Shown: piece by piece, positions 34,310 through 45,913 of the stretch
Position numbering within the stretch: the stretch's first letter is position 1
Layout: the number at the start of each line of letters is the position of its first letter
NCBI GenBank assembly: GCA_039654915.1
Contig: CM077597.1
Coordinates: 93,560,001-93,624,000, forward strand
From: Aquilaria yunnanensis
Lineage: Eukaryota > Streptophyta > Magnoliopsida > Malvales > Thymelaeaceae
Direction: 5' to 3'
Length of the DNA stretch: 64,000 nucleotides
Program-made: the position numbers and the translations under genes
The notes under the pieces: generated by a model
What the model was told of the DNA's origin: nothing
Database searches by the model: none
What the model saw: the letters and a program-made list of their open reading frames with translations, nothing else

Positions 34310-34645
34310 CAACAATTATAAAAGTTAATTAATTAACAACAATAATAAAAGTTAGCCAAGTTTAATTAAGTTAATTAATTATCAACAATAATAAAATTTA
34401 GCCAAGTTTAATTAAGTTAATTAATTAACAACAATAATAAAATTTAGCCAAGTTTAATTAAGTTAATTAATTAACAACAATAATAAAAATTAGCCAAGTT
34501 TAATTAAGTTAATTAATTAACAACAATAATAAAAGTTAGCCAAGTTTAATTAAGTTAATTAATTAACAACAATAATAAAATTTAGCCAAGTTTAATTAAG
34601 TTAATTAATTAACAACAATAATAAAAGTTAGCCAGTTAGTTGTTA
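34310..34645. repeat. 46-bp minisatellite
   Basis: GCCAAGTTTAATTAAG recurs at 34355, 34401, 34447, 34493, 34539 and 34585 with a period of exactly 46. A partial copy begins at 34631. Units differ at only one or two bases. Confidence 0.95.
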
Positions 34646-34859
34646 GTTGTTAGTTGTTAATAACAACAATAAAAAGGGGTTAGTAATAATAACAATAATA
34701 AACAAATAAATACACAAGCAAAAAAATAAAAAAAAGTTAGTAATTAATTCTGCAAGAACAAAAGAAAAAGGTTAGTGACCAAAGTGAAAGAAATTGAAAA
34801 GATGAAGGACTGAAAGGAGGTTTTACCCTTGAGAATTAAAATTGAATACTGAGAAAACG

Positions 34860-35170
34860 AAAACGCAGGCGACGCGAGGGAGGGCAGGGGAGCGACGGCG
34901 GGCCAGGCGACGGGGGCGCTGGAGCACGGCGGCGGGGCAGGGTGACGGCGGCGGGGCAGGGTAGCGGCGGCGCGGGAGCCCAGCGGCGGTATCCGGCGGA
35001 CTGGAGCGGAAGGAGGAGGGAAAACGCCGGGGAAAAGGGAGTCGGCTACGGCAGGACGGCGGCGGCGGAACGGCAGGACGGCGGCGGCGTAACGGCGGGA
35101 CGGCGGCGGCGGGAGAAGCGGTGGAGATGGCGTGACGGGAGGAAAAAGGGGAAAACGGCAAGGAGGAAGA
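34860..35170. other. GC-rich island inside the AT-rich LTR
   Basis: About 300 bases dominated by GGCGGCGG-type runs. Open frames on both strands here (34823-35239 minus, 34942-35277 plus) are Pro/Arg/Gly-rich low complexity and are not accepted as genes. Confidence 0.7.
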
Positions 35171-35869
35171 CGGGGACCAAAGCTTTACTAAAAAAAACTT
35201 TTGAGATTTTCTGGAGAAAGGGAGGAGAGCCAGGGACAAGGGCTGTGGTTTTCTCTTTTTCTAAAACGGAGCTCTAAGCTTTTCCTCTATTTTTTTCTGT
35301 GTTCAGAACTGAATTTGGGGGGGTATTTATAGAAGGAGCTTAGCTGAACTGTGGACGGATAAATTAATAAAAAATATCAAACTTATCTTTTAAATTGGTA
35401 AAATGACAGTTTCAGTCCATTACGTTACTCCAGCTCTGGATAAGCTCAGAAGCTTCTGATTTTGACAATTTTAACGTTTTCTGTCAATTTGGGCCAGAAA
35501 CGTCCGTTTAGGCCCAAAATTGACGCGAAAAATTACCCAAAGCTCCTGAAACTTTCAGAATTTGTCAATTTTGTCCGAAACTTCGCAATTTTGTCATTTT
35601 TACCTCAAACTTTTAATTTTTTTGTCATTTTTTCCTGAAATTTTATTTTTATTTCAAACACATACATATTCACACATATATTATTTTAAATCAAATCTTC
35701 TCAAAATAAAAATATATTTTAAACTAATTAACATAATTAAAATTTTTTAGCAATAATAATAATAATAATGATAATTTTTTTAATTAGTTTTTTTTTTTTA
35801 AAAAAAATTTTAAAAAAAACCCGGACGAAATTGGGTGTCAACAACTTGACTTAGAGTTTTATTCGTAAA

Positions 35870-36060
35870 GGTACTTGATCAACTAAAGGGAAACAAGGCG
35901 ATGAACACAAAATCTTTTTGTGTTCATCGCCTACTTCAAAAGAATTGGCACAATTCAGCATTGTCGAGCTTTAAAATTTTGAGCAAATTAAACATTTACT
36001 AAACTTTCTTTAGTAACATATATAAAATCGATTTAAACCAGTAAAAAATTAATTTGCCGA
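35870..36060. repeat. ~250-bp repeat family, single copy in unit II
   Basis: Matches the family at 54360-54590 in unit III. It holds an unusual perfect 16-bp inverted repeat at 35897-35931, with a TCT loop, in place of the usual CAAGTCATGAGACTTG hairpin. Confidence 0.7.
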
Positions 36061-36103
36061 AGCTTGTTACCAGAACAAGACTCAAGTGATAACAAACCCG
36101 TCT

Positions 36104-36109
36104 TTTATT
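36104..36109 (-). terminator. Putative poly(A) signal, gene X copy II
   Basis: AATAAA on the minus strand, about 75 bases past the stop of the frameshifted reading. It is conserved at 54613-54618 in unit III. Confidence 0.5.
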
Positions 36110-36182
36110 TCTTGAAGAAGAAGTGACAAGAAAGGCGCACGACATTGAAAAAGCAGACTAAAGAACACATATCAGCCGGAAC

Positions 36183-37250
36183 TCAAGCAACAACAGACCT
36201 AACAGCAAACCAGAAGGAACACCAAACCAAATCGTTTGATACGAAAGGACAGCAATTAGGATCGAGCAATTTGACAAGCCAAGGCCTCCCCGTCCGGCAT
36301 GGGTGAGACATAGATCCGAACTTCATGAGCAAGGCAGACTCGACGAAGTGCCCCAGCGTGGAGCCAGTTATGCTGGCCATAATGTCCTTCATATCTTTTG
36401 TTGCCCGCTCGATCACTTTGGCCTTGGGGGCTGTGTAAATGTCCCAAACCGTAACGGCTGCCACAAATGCGAAGAGCGCAAACCCTCCAACCAAGTCCTT
36501 GCGACTGGCAGCGAATCCTTCGTCTACGATCGGCCCACGGCCTGAGTCCTTGATGATGTCGTGGTACACCTCGAACCTTTCTTCTGGGCTTAGATCTTTG
36601 AAAGGCCCCGTTAGTCCCCTCCTCAACTTGTACCTAATTATTTTCATAGAAAAGTTAAGAATGAACATCTGTTGATCAGTTCAGAGAAAAGGTTGGAGAG
36701 TGTGGGATCAATATTTGTTGAACCTAGTTACGAGCTGCTCGAAGGAGATTCCTTCCTGGTTGATCTGTTCAGAGAAAACCTTGGAGAGTGTGCTGCGGTG
36801 AGTGGCCATGAATTTACTGATGCCTTGCTTGAACTGCTCAGCGTCCTTTGCGAGGCGGCCAAGAGCAGCCTCGTCGGTGGGCGAGAGCATGCGCGCCTGT
36901 GCCATGGTCTCCTCCGCGTGAGCCACGACCTTCTCGAGGAATTCCTTGCGCACGGAGTAGTTGCGGATGGCTTGGATGCCGAAATTGACGAGGCTCTTTT
37001 CCAGTTCCCAGATCAGGTGGGCGATCTCGCGTTTGGTCTCCTCGCGCTGGAGGTCCTTGATCAGGCCCTGCACTTTATCGAGCAGGCTCTGGATGGTGTT
37101 GTGGTTGGAGTTGCAGATTTGGAGGTGCTGCACCCGCTCGTACTCGGACCCGAACGGAATGGTTCGAATCCGGTCGAGTTCTTGCTCATGGACTAACTTT
37201 GACAGCCGCCGAAGCTGCTCCTCGTTCAGCTCCACGAGCCCTTCCCCCAT
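36183..37250 (-). pseudogene. Gene X copy II, C-terminus lost
   Basis: Paralogue of the intact gene at 54780-55928. The first exon (start ATG 37250, MGEGLVELNEEQLRRLSKLV) and the start of exon 2 are nearly identical. The same candidate intron lies at 36723-36634. Compared with unit III, 154 bp are missing between ESALL and the tail, joined at a 3-base AGC microhomology near 36330. The loss shifts the frame, so the product ends in unrelated residues (MKFGSMSHPCRTG and onward, stop at 36183) and lacks the second membrane segment. Promoter and start are intact, so it may still be transcribed. Called a pseudogene, though a truncated protein cannot be excluded. Confidence 0.75.
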
Positions 37251-37336
37251 CTTTTGGCAAAATAGCTACTCTACTTGTCAGAAGTAAGTTTGTTATATTA
37301 TGAACGGAATGGTCCGAATACGCATGAGCTGCCTGA

Positions 37337-37343
37337 TTTTATA
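37337..37343 (-). promoter_or_regulatory. TATA box, gene X copy II
   Basis: TATAAAA on the minus strand about 90 bases before the start codon, at the same position as in unit III. Confidence 0.65.
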
Positions 37344-38087
37344 GACCCAAATGACACAATAACACCCTCTAACTGTGAAGACTCAGGTCGTTTGCTCATT
37401 TGACTAAGTAACTTGGTCATATGCTGTCACATGATATAAATTGTTAATTTCGAACCGGTAACATCACCGAATTATGGTGCATTTAGAACTTTAGGGTCAT
37501 ATTCACCCAAGCACAATTAAAATTGTTACGCTTCTGTTTGTGTCAGTTCTTCCAATTTTCAAGATGTTAAGTACTAACTATATCCAAGTTCCTTGCACCA
37601 TTTAAATTTTTCTTACTTCAATTTGAATTAATTTATTTATATTAATATTTTCTATTTTTTTTAAATGTATTTAAAAATTTTAAATTTTATAGTTTCTAAA
37701 TAAAATTTTTTGAAAATTTTTAATAGATATGAATGCAAATATATTTTAGTCATACCTAAGTAAAAAAAAAAGAAAGTACAAAGTAAAACAATCCCAATGA
37801 AAATATGAATAAACAGACATCTTACATTATTTTTAGAATCTTGGATAATTTATTAACGATCAAGATTAAATCATTGAAGCTAAAAACTAAAAATTACCAT
37901 TAGATAGTTTTTTCTAAGCTCTAGCATCAATCCCTGATACTAAACACCTTAACATAACCAAATAGTTTTTTCATGGTTTTAAGCGGAAAAGCTAATGGCC
38001 CTCAACGTAAACCTTTTTTTTTTTTTTTTGCCTAGAGGGCTATTCAAAATAAGATTGCAACTTGAGGCAATTTTCATACTAGGGGAT
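37344..38087. other. Upstream region of gene X copy II
   Basis: No gene. From about 37617 it is collinear with bases 1-470 and with 56260-56720. Confidence 0.6.
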
Positions 38088-38317
38088 TGTAGCCTTCAGT
38101 GATGTGCCTAATGTGTAACTTAGAGTAGGAAACTGGTGGCCATTTGTTACTTTGGTGCCATACAGCTGCCCAAGTATGATCTTTAATGTATATGACACAA
38201 TTGTTCAAAACCCTTCCATGCTCTTTGTTGCAAAAAGGCTTGGGACGCAATACAGTTAAGGCATCTTTGGGGACTCTCTGGAATGCTAGGAACAAACTTG
38301 TATTTGATGTCAAGTAG
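38088..38317 (+). pseudogene. zf-RVT (LINE-type) fragment, copy II
   Basis: Reads GHLLLWCHTAAQV, then LFKTLPCSLLQKGLGRNTVK and LWNARNKLVFDVK before TAG, with internal stops. Paralogue of 470-693 and 56727-56957. Confidence 0.65.
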
Positions 38318-39024
38318 CTCAATAAATTGGACATATTTTCATCCATTCAGAGATCTCTGCACAAAGGCCTTTAACCTCAGAAGTTTTAGTTTACCCGATA
38401 TCTCCACCTCAAAATAGATCTTGAAAAATATGATGAAATAGGTAAAGAAACATCATGATTTCTCTCACCATAATTTATTGTCATGCTTGCATAAATTTTG
38501 AGTTAAAAGAGGGTTGGTTTTATATTTCACAGCATTGCATCATCAAATTCTTATATATGCACTTTTTTGACAGACCGACCCATGTTTTCTATATCAACAT
38601 AATGTAACTAGAGGTGGGAGCCAATGGTGACCCAACCCGGGATCGTGCGGGCAGAGGTCTGGGTCCATGAGGATCGAGAATGGATCTGGCACAAGCAGTG
38701 TTGTTTCGGGCCTGTCCTAGTCAAGTTGTGGGTTTTTTGCGATTTTTTAAGAGTAAAACAAATTAATTAACTTTGCATTTAATATTTATTTTTTAGGAAA
38801 AAACACCACATCCGGTGTAATTTTTATTAAGTAAAAAAGTCAAATGGCACTTACAAATAATCAGAATATGCCTTATATTTTCAAATGGTGAAACATTCCA
38901 ATGATTGTGGAAAATAAAAACCTATGATATGTGCTGAACAACATAGTCAGATCAAATACAAACTATATGCAAGAAGGGAAAAAAATTTAAGGCTCTTAAA
39001 CAAATATTACCTCATCATCGAAAA
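38318..39024. other. Noncoding duplicated sequence
   Basis: Matches 694-1106 and 2565-2752 of unit I, with the uninterrupted target site of the Pack-MULE near 38835. No gene seen. Confidence 0.6.
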
Positions 39025-39850
39025 TTTTTGGCTCTTACTTTCAAAGTGTTACGAGGCCCCAATCTCAGTTGCACATGCATACTTCTACTGCCTCGGGCAT
39101 TAATCATGATCGTTTCTTTGATATCACCCATTTTCTTATACTAAATGCTACCTCGGATGCTACTATGGAGACTGGAATGATGAGAATCTCTTGTGTGATT
39201 ATTGAAAAGATTGAAAACCTTGATCTCTTTTGTTTCCACCACTCCAATATGTTGACATCGCTTGGCTTGAACAATGTGTTGAGATAGTTATCGAACTCAG
39301 CTAATCATGATGTCGTCGGTTGAGGACGCTTCAACATTTGGAGGGCCAGGTTGAATCTTGATGAGATTGATCTCCTAGGAAGCTCGGTCCGGGGAGCTTT
39401 AAATCTTACCTTATATGAATACCACTCAGAATATAATTTGTACAAAGAATGCAAGTACTCGGCAGCAGTAGTAGATATAGCCAAAACATTTGTATGAGAC
39501 ATTTTTAAATAACTGTGATAAATGCCTTTAAGCAATGTGGTCATGCCAGTCAATGTAACATATGGGTTGAGCAAATAAGCAATTAAAAAGATAGAGGGAA
39601 TGTGTTTGAAAAACAATAACCACTTACCCCTCATGGCTTCGACAATCGGTTTAAAAAACTCATCATTTTTAAACTGATGTAAAGCTTAGGTAATGTTCAC
39701 TAAATGAAACAAAACTTGATGAATAGTTGGGTAATAAATACTAGAGAAAAATTCATTTGCCTCCTAAAAAACTTAAGCAATTCATCAGTTTTAGAACATT
39801 TTTCCTAGACTTTAGTTGTAAAAAATTCATAACCTATGTTCAAGTTCATG
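39025..39850 (-). pseudogene. hAT transposase C-terminal relic, copy II
   Basis: The minus strand gives a good reading of the hAT transposase core, EAMRGKWLLFFKHIPSIFLI (ORF 39305-39634, later SLYKLYSEW). After a stop and a frame change the dimerisation domain follows: DVNILEWWKQKRSRF, EILIIPVSIVASEVAFSIRK, WVISKKRS. Farther upstream the frame is broken (TDELLK, TIHQVLFHLV). hAT transposases cut and paste Ac/Tam3-type elements. No terminal repeats were identified. It is dead because of several stops. Confidence 0.75.
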
Positions 39851-41126
39851 AAAGTGTCAACAAATTTGTATACAAATATACATCTTGCAACGTCAAATAA
39901 GTAAAGTTTCAACAAGTTACAACTTCAAAGAAGCCTCCACAGACATGAAAAGGCCACATAGGATGAGATAACACTATGCTAACATCAAACCATGGACAGG
40001 CATAAATGTACAGAAAATAGTTCCCTACCTTTATTTCTACAATAAAAGAATCGTGTATCTTTTAACTAGATGCTACATGTGGTAAGCCTTTGAAACTAAG
40101 TCTTTTCAGGTTGCCTAAGCCCTATGCTCTAGCTCAACCTTAGCCTAGAAACACTATTGGTAGCCCCTCGTTAACCTCAACATCCAACTTCTTCCTACCC
40201 TAGCATTATACTCAGATATATGCAAAAGTTGTATGGTCCCCACCAATATGTGCAACTACCTGGAAATTGTTGAGTGCATAGTGGACATGCCCAATTGGTA
40301 GCAATATCCATTTAGCATGCCATTCATATGTCTCATTTTATCTTTAATATGTATCATGTAACTTAGCCAAGGCTGCTATTGTGCCAGTAACCTTACACAA
40401 CTTCTCCTTGTGTGTTGCACATGCCACTACCACATCTGATCTATACATTGTCCCACTTTACCTTGCCCCTGTCTCTTTCTCATAGCCCACAAATGCAACT
40501 CACATAAAGTTGTAGCACATCAACATAAGACTGCAAAAAGTTCACTAGTCATGAGCCCAAGAAATCAATGAGCATCACCCTAGCCTTGGCTAACCTTGGA
40601 TGCTATGTATATGCTAACACATGCATTTGTTGCCCAACAACACCATATGCCACCTAGACATATGTCTCAGCCCTACTTGTGTGCCTCTCAAGTCCAATGT
40701 GAACACCTTGCTTGCTCAACATATCGATTGTCACACAAATCCTCCTAAGGTCCTAACATATGCAAGGTTGCTCTCACACCTTCTTTGCTCATAGCAAAGC
40801 AACTTGTTGTTCTAGAAAACCACCCATAGCAAATAAGTTCAATGTCCTCGTTGAACGTCCCGAAAGCGTCATTCATTTTTCTGAACCCTTAGCATCTATG
40901 CACAACCTAAAGTATCTAGTACCACCAGTGGACCAAGAAGGCTTTAAAGTTGTTTAAGAACTTCTCCACTAAGCACTTAAACCTTGAGCTTCTAATCAGA
41001 TCCACAAAGTGTTCTAAACTCTTAAAAAATTCTTTACAATAATGGCCACTTGCATAATGTTGCCCTTCTATGTTGGAAACTCCCTACAGTAGGCCTTCGT
41101 CCCACAAGACATGTCATAAGTTAGCA
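39851..41126. repeat. Decayed repeat sequence, unit II left part
   Basis: Collinear with 3601-4830 of unit I. No gene seen. Confidence 0.4.
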
Positions 41127-41131
41127 ACTTG

Positions 41132-43721
41132 TGTGACGACTCTCTTAGACAATGACGGTTTAGACCGGGTAAGTATCATTATTTAAGTGCTTTTACTTCA
41201 ACACCTCAAGTTAGCATTTTATTAAAAAAGAAATACAAGCTAAATTTATGTAAAGATGAGTTCCTAATTGTGGTTTGGCACCTAAAAGTCAAAAGGGCAA
41301 AATAGTAATTTTGATCCAAGTGAGTGGGATGACTATAATTTTGATGAAATTAGGGTCACATAAGGAATTTTGACTAGTTAAGTCAAGACCATAAGTTATT
41401 CTAGTTAATAGAACTATCTTTTAAGGAAAAATGCAAAAAATTGGATTAAGTTCTCAAATGAGCCACTTATTTCTTAAATGGTTTAAGTGTCCAAGAGGCT
41501 AAGTGTAAAAGGCTTTTGGGCATCTTAAGGACCAAGGAGGAATGATTTTGGGTGAGTGTTTAGTGACCAAAGTGAAACAACAGAGAACTTGAGAGCCAAG
41601 GGACAAGAAAATAAAGAAAGAGTTAGTAAGATATTTAAGCTCCTTGTTGACTTCCATTCTCCATCTCTTCCTCCTAATTTTCGTGGCTACCTCTCCCCAC
41701 CAGAAATTATACTTCAAGGCACCCCAATTTTTCATGTTTTCATCAAATTTGAAAGTCCCAATGTGATTACAACAAGCCCCAAGTTTATTTTTGGTGTTCT
41801 TGCTTCAATCTCGCTATTTGATGCTTGTTTTAGGCTTGAAACTTAAGGTAAGCTCTGTGGTTTAGTTTGAGCTAGTTCTAAGTTGTTTGAGTAACTACAA
41901 ATTGTTTTGATTTGAGGTTCTTGGTGCCATATCACATTGGTTTTAGGATTAGAACTCAAGAGAGCTAGGTTGAGCTCAAGTGTGCTTGTGCTTTGTTCTT
42001 TCTTTGTGTTTAAATTTGAGGTAAAGGTTCAGGTTAATTAAGCTCAAATAATGCATAGAAATGTAGTAATGGAGGTGGTAATGAATTAGAAACAAGGCCC
42101 ATGTGAATTGGCCTTGGGATTGGAAAGTTTGCGTAAGTTTGGTGCAAGTTTGCACACAGTCACACAATGCTGCAGAACATCAGTGACGCCATTTAGCGAC
42201 GCATCATCAGTAAATCTCCAGGAAGCCCAAATGTTGATGCCATTTGCTATGCATCACCGAAGGCATTGCCAAGGCATAAACTCCTTAAGCTCGGGACATC
42301 CTAAGAATGGCTCAATCTCTTGGTTTTCATTCTCAGGCTATTCTAAGATGTTCCGTAACCTTGGTTGGGTTTAAGACTAATTCTTAAGGTGAGAATTATA
42401 CATTATTTAAGTGATAGCTAATTAGTGTGGTTAAGATAGAGCTAAGTAAAGTGACTAAGAGCTAAAAGTGCTCAAGTTGCTAAGGGCTAAAATTGCTCAA
42501 TTTGCTAAAGGGGTGCTAAATGGATTAATTTGGGTTTCAGAGGCTTCATTGGCCTAATTGAGAGGTTTTAGACCTAAGGGGAAATAAAGAGGAAACCTAG
42601 GAAAATCCCAATCAAACCATTTGGTTCGATAAGTGAGCCACTAAGGAGCCCTAAGATAGGCTTTAAGAGCTTGGCAAGTAGGACCACATGGGAAGGCCAC
42701 TTTGTATAATAAATTAAAGGTAAGACGGGTAAGTTTTGAGATGAGGTAACAACTTACTCTAGGACACATAAGTGGGACTTGAGAGAGGTAAAGGATTCGG
42801 GATACGAGGGCCAGTGTCTCAAGTACCTCCGTCATTTGAGCTTACGACAAGTATAAGACACCTAAGAAGTAAGAAGTCCCAAGGATTGTGTATGTTGCAT
42901 ATCATACAATCATGTATTGCATATCTTTTATATTGTTATTTTGTGTTCTTTGTTGATTGATTGCTTCTTTGTTGGTATGCCATATTGCATGTGTGCTTGC
43001 TATTTTCCTTGCAGGTACCTTAAGGGACCATTATTGAGTACATTCATACACTCACTCCCTTAAATTTGTTGTGCAGGTTCTAACATCGAACCTAACAATT
43101 AGTTGATAGTTGTGGCCTAAGTTTTCTTTTTTTGCAGGTACATTCTCTCCAAAATCCTTATGATTCTAAGTTTACTTATGAGTAAAGTTTGTACTAACTC
43201 AGTGTTGTGCCTTTACAGTATAAAGGCTAAGTGGCGCACAAGGATAAGGAAAAGCTTGCATTTGGAGCTTGATAGATCAAAGTTAGGGCTCAAGTAAAGG
43301 ATCTTAGTTAGGGATTTTATCCTGTATATATATGGTACCTTGGGTACTAAAATGTTGCCTCTATTAGGATACATTGTGGTGTAAAACTATTGAGTTACTT
43401 TTGGGTGCATACTAGTATTGTATAATGTGGACAAACTATCACTTGAAGTTGAAGTAACTAGTATTTCATTGCTTAGGCACGATTTAAGTACTTTTTAAAT
43501 GTAATGCTCGAGCAATGTTTTTTTGAAATGGTTTACTTAATTATTGGCATCACCAGGACAAATGCATGCATATAGTAGGGTAGGCTAAAAAACTAGTTGG
43601 ACGTAAATTGTTTTAATTTACCTACAAATAATGGTTAGCTAATAGTAACTAAGTGGGATGTACGGTCCTTAAGAGACTACAAGATAAAGTTGTTAGGGCA
43701 CTAGGACCCTGCTCCGCGACA
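41132..43721 (+). mobile_element. Solo LTR, ~2.59 kb, Ty3/gypsy-like
   Basis: It starts TGTGACGACTCTC and ends CTCCGCGACA, with the 5-bp duplication ACTTG at 41127-41131 and 43722-43726. Unit I has the empty site near 4822 (AGCAACTTCCCAACC). It is homologous along its length to 16775-19227 in the other orientation. No coding domain is seen. Confidence 0.85.
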
Positions 43722-43726
43722 ACTTG

Positions 43727-45134
43727 CCAACCTATGCACTGTGCCACTTATTAATCCCATGCTTTTTAAAATGTTACAACACTTTTTTGGAACTCATGCA
43801 TGCAACACAAATATCCTTTCACTCTTTTTTTTTAGGCACCCTTTTGCTAAGACTTCAAGTCACACCATCTATTGACTCAATGCCTCTTCTGCTTCAAACC
43901 CACAACATTACCAAGCACATGCACCCTCCTTGTGCTTAAGGCGCCCGTTTGGTACCCTTTTAGCACACATCTTGCCTATAATCAATTACATCCCTAAAGC
44001 TCCAAACCTGAAGCCACCATAGCAATACTTGTAACTGACAAATGATACTTCTCAATGCTTTGTGTACCTTTCCATTAGTTGCTAAAGCACACTCTATGAC
44101 TAAATCAATGCTTTGTACAACTCTTAACCCATGAAACATCATAACAATGCCCATTACTCAATACAACTGTAATAGTAACTTGCCACAAGCCCAGAGGTTT
44201 TGCTTACCTTTAGCTCGTACCCCTACACACATGTGATGGCATAAAGCTACCCTTAACCTAAGAAACCTCCATAGATGTGAGAAAGACAAATAGAATGAGG
44301 CAATAGCAAGCAAAAATATCAAGTCATGGACATGCACACACATACAAGAACCATTCACAAAATGAGGCATGCAAGGTCCAGGTACAAGCCACATGAGGTA
44401 AGCCAATAAAACTAAGTCTCCTTTCGCTTAAGCTTCATGCTCTTAGTCAATGTTAGCTTATGCCCTCTATGGTGGTCCATTTGTACCCTCTTCCCACTCT
44501 AGCATTATACTTGAATATACACCAGAATATATAATGGACAGCTGCCACCACTAGGCCTAACAGCCTGGTAACCACTAACTAGATAATGGACACCCTCTAC
44601 TACTAGCAACACCATTCTAGCATACCTTTGATGTGCCCTATGCTATCTTCAACATGTATCACACCATTCAACCAAGCTATTAACCATCTTACATGAGAAT
44701 TCCTACAGGCCATGATCTAAGCAACGACTATCACAATCGCTCCTTGTGTAGTCCACATTACACATTACTACCACAACCATCTCCCATAGGTTTATTGTTT
44801 TACAAGCAACACCAAGACAACAACATCAAGCCATTAAAATTAAGGTTTAGATAAGTAATAATAATACGTTAATTGATAGTGCTTATATTTATGTATAGTG
44901 ATTATTTGTACAAATTATTTTATTATTGAAACTTTCAACTTTAATAACCTGGAAAACTAGGTTTTTTTTATGAAAGGTAAGTATTTTTGTATTAATATTT
45001 TTACTTGGGTAAGAAAAAAATTCATATAAATTCATTTACTTTCTAAAAAATTTATTTAAATGGTCAATTATATTCATATAGCATTAACTTTGAAATAATA
45101 TTGGTTCTGTATAAAAAAAATGAAAATTGTGTAT
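43727..45134. repeat. Decayed repeat sequence, unit II right part
   Basis: Collinear with 4830-6149 and 6959-7044 of unit I. No gene seen. Confidence 0.4.
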
Positions 45135-45150
45135 AATAATGCCTTATTAT

Positions 45151-45392
45151 TTTCTTTTTTTGGTATTCAGAATAAGGTACACAAGTATAGGGTTTAAGGA
45201 GCTCTTTGTAGTACAAAAACTGGGGAAAATGCCTACTTTTTCAAAACTCAAAGGCGACCAAATCAGCATTTAATGACATTGTTTGAGATTTTTGGGGGGA
45301 GGGGGGAAAGGGAGTGGAAGGGGACTTGAACCCTGGTGGTAGCCAGGGCCGATTGTCCCTTAAGCCAAGTGGATACGGCTTAACTGTAGGAC
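45151..45392 (-). mobile_element. tRNA-derived SINE, copy II
   Basis: Paralogue of the SINE at 7063-7302, flanked by AATAATGCCTTATTAT at 45135-45150 and the same at 45393. The B-box-like TTCAAGTCC lies near 45325 on the minus strand. Confidence 0.75.
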
Positions 45393-45657
45393 AATAATGC
45401 CTTATTATTAACTTCAAACAAATTGACCTAAGTTTTCACATGCCTTGATCGAATAATTTAATCTTCAACCATGATTCACTATGATTCAATCAACAGCTAA
45501 ACAAGTGCATGGGACTTAGTTTTGTTCCTAATCAATAAGAGTTTAATGGTATTAAAATTGGAAGAATGATGGTTTTTTTATTTTTAAATCTGTGAGAACT
45601 ATGATATCATTAACTTGACGACATGCGTCCTATTCATCTTTTTAAAATTCTAGGATG

Positions 45658-45913
45658 TTTTTTTCTTTTTATCCAAAATCACGTATACAACTATAGGGTT
45701 TTAGGAGGTATGAGCAAGAGGAAAGTAATATTAAATGAAAGAGTAACAAGTATTCATATAGTACAGGGGACTGGGAAAATGTATGTTTTTTTAGGTAACT
45801 TAATTAGTATTTAATGATATTGTTTAAGATTGAGAGTGAGGAAGAGTTTTGAAGCCTAAGATTATTGCTAGGACCGACTCTCCCCTTTACCACTTAGACT
45901 GGGTGGCGGAGAC
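45658..45913 (-). mobile_element. Second older SINE, copy II
   Basis: Paralogue of 7577-7840 with the same degenerate flanks. Confidence 0.5.

Larger units (their letters stand above)
32213..35843. mobile_element. Solo LTR-like element, ~3.63 kb
   Basis: It starts TGTGGCAACGTCGGG and ends GGGTGTCAACA, with the 5-bp duplication ACTTG at 32208-32212 and 35844-35848. The unit III sequence near 54361 is the uninterrupted site (TTATTACTCGACCTAGAG). No protein domain is visible. The body is extremely AT-rich and contains four related hairpins, a structured patch, a 46-bp minisatellite and a GC-rich island. Length and ends fit a long solo LTR, possibly Ty3/gypsy; the family and strand are not certain. 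Confidence 0.75.

Noticed and set aside
34823..35277. Long Pro/Arg/Gly-rich open frames on both strands
   Set aside because: Produced by GGC/GCC repeats in an LTR; low complexity, no domain, overlapping on both strands.
36672..37287. Plus-strand 174- and 108-codon frames over gene X (also 55350-55874, 55639-55980)
   Set aside because: Antisense of the GC-rich gene X exon. The minus frame has promoter, start context and conserved splice sites; the plus frames have none.
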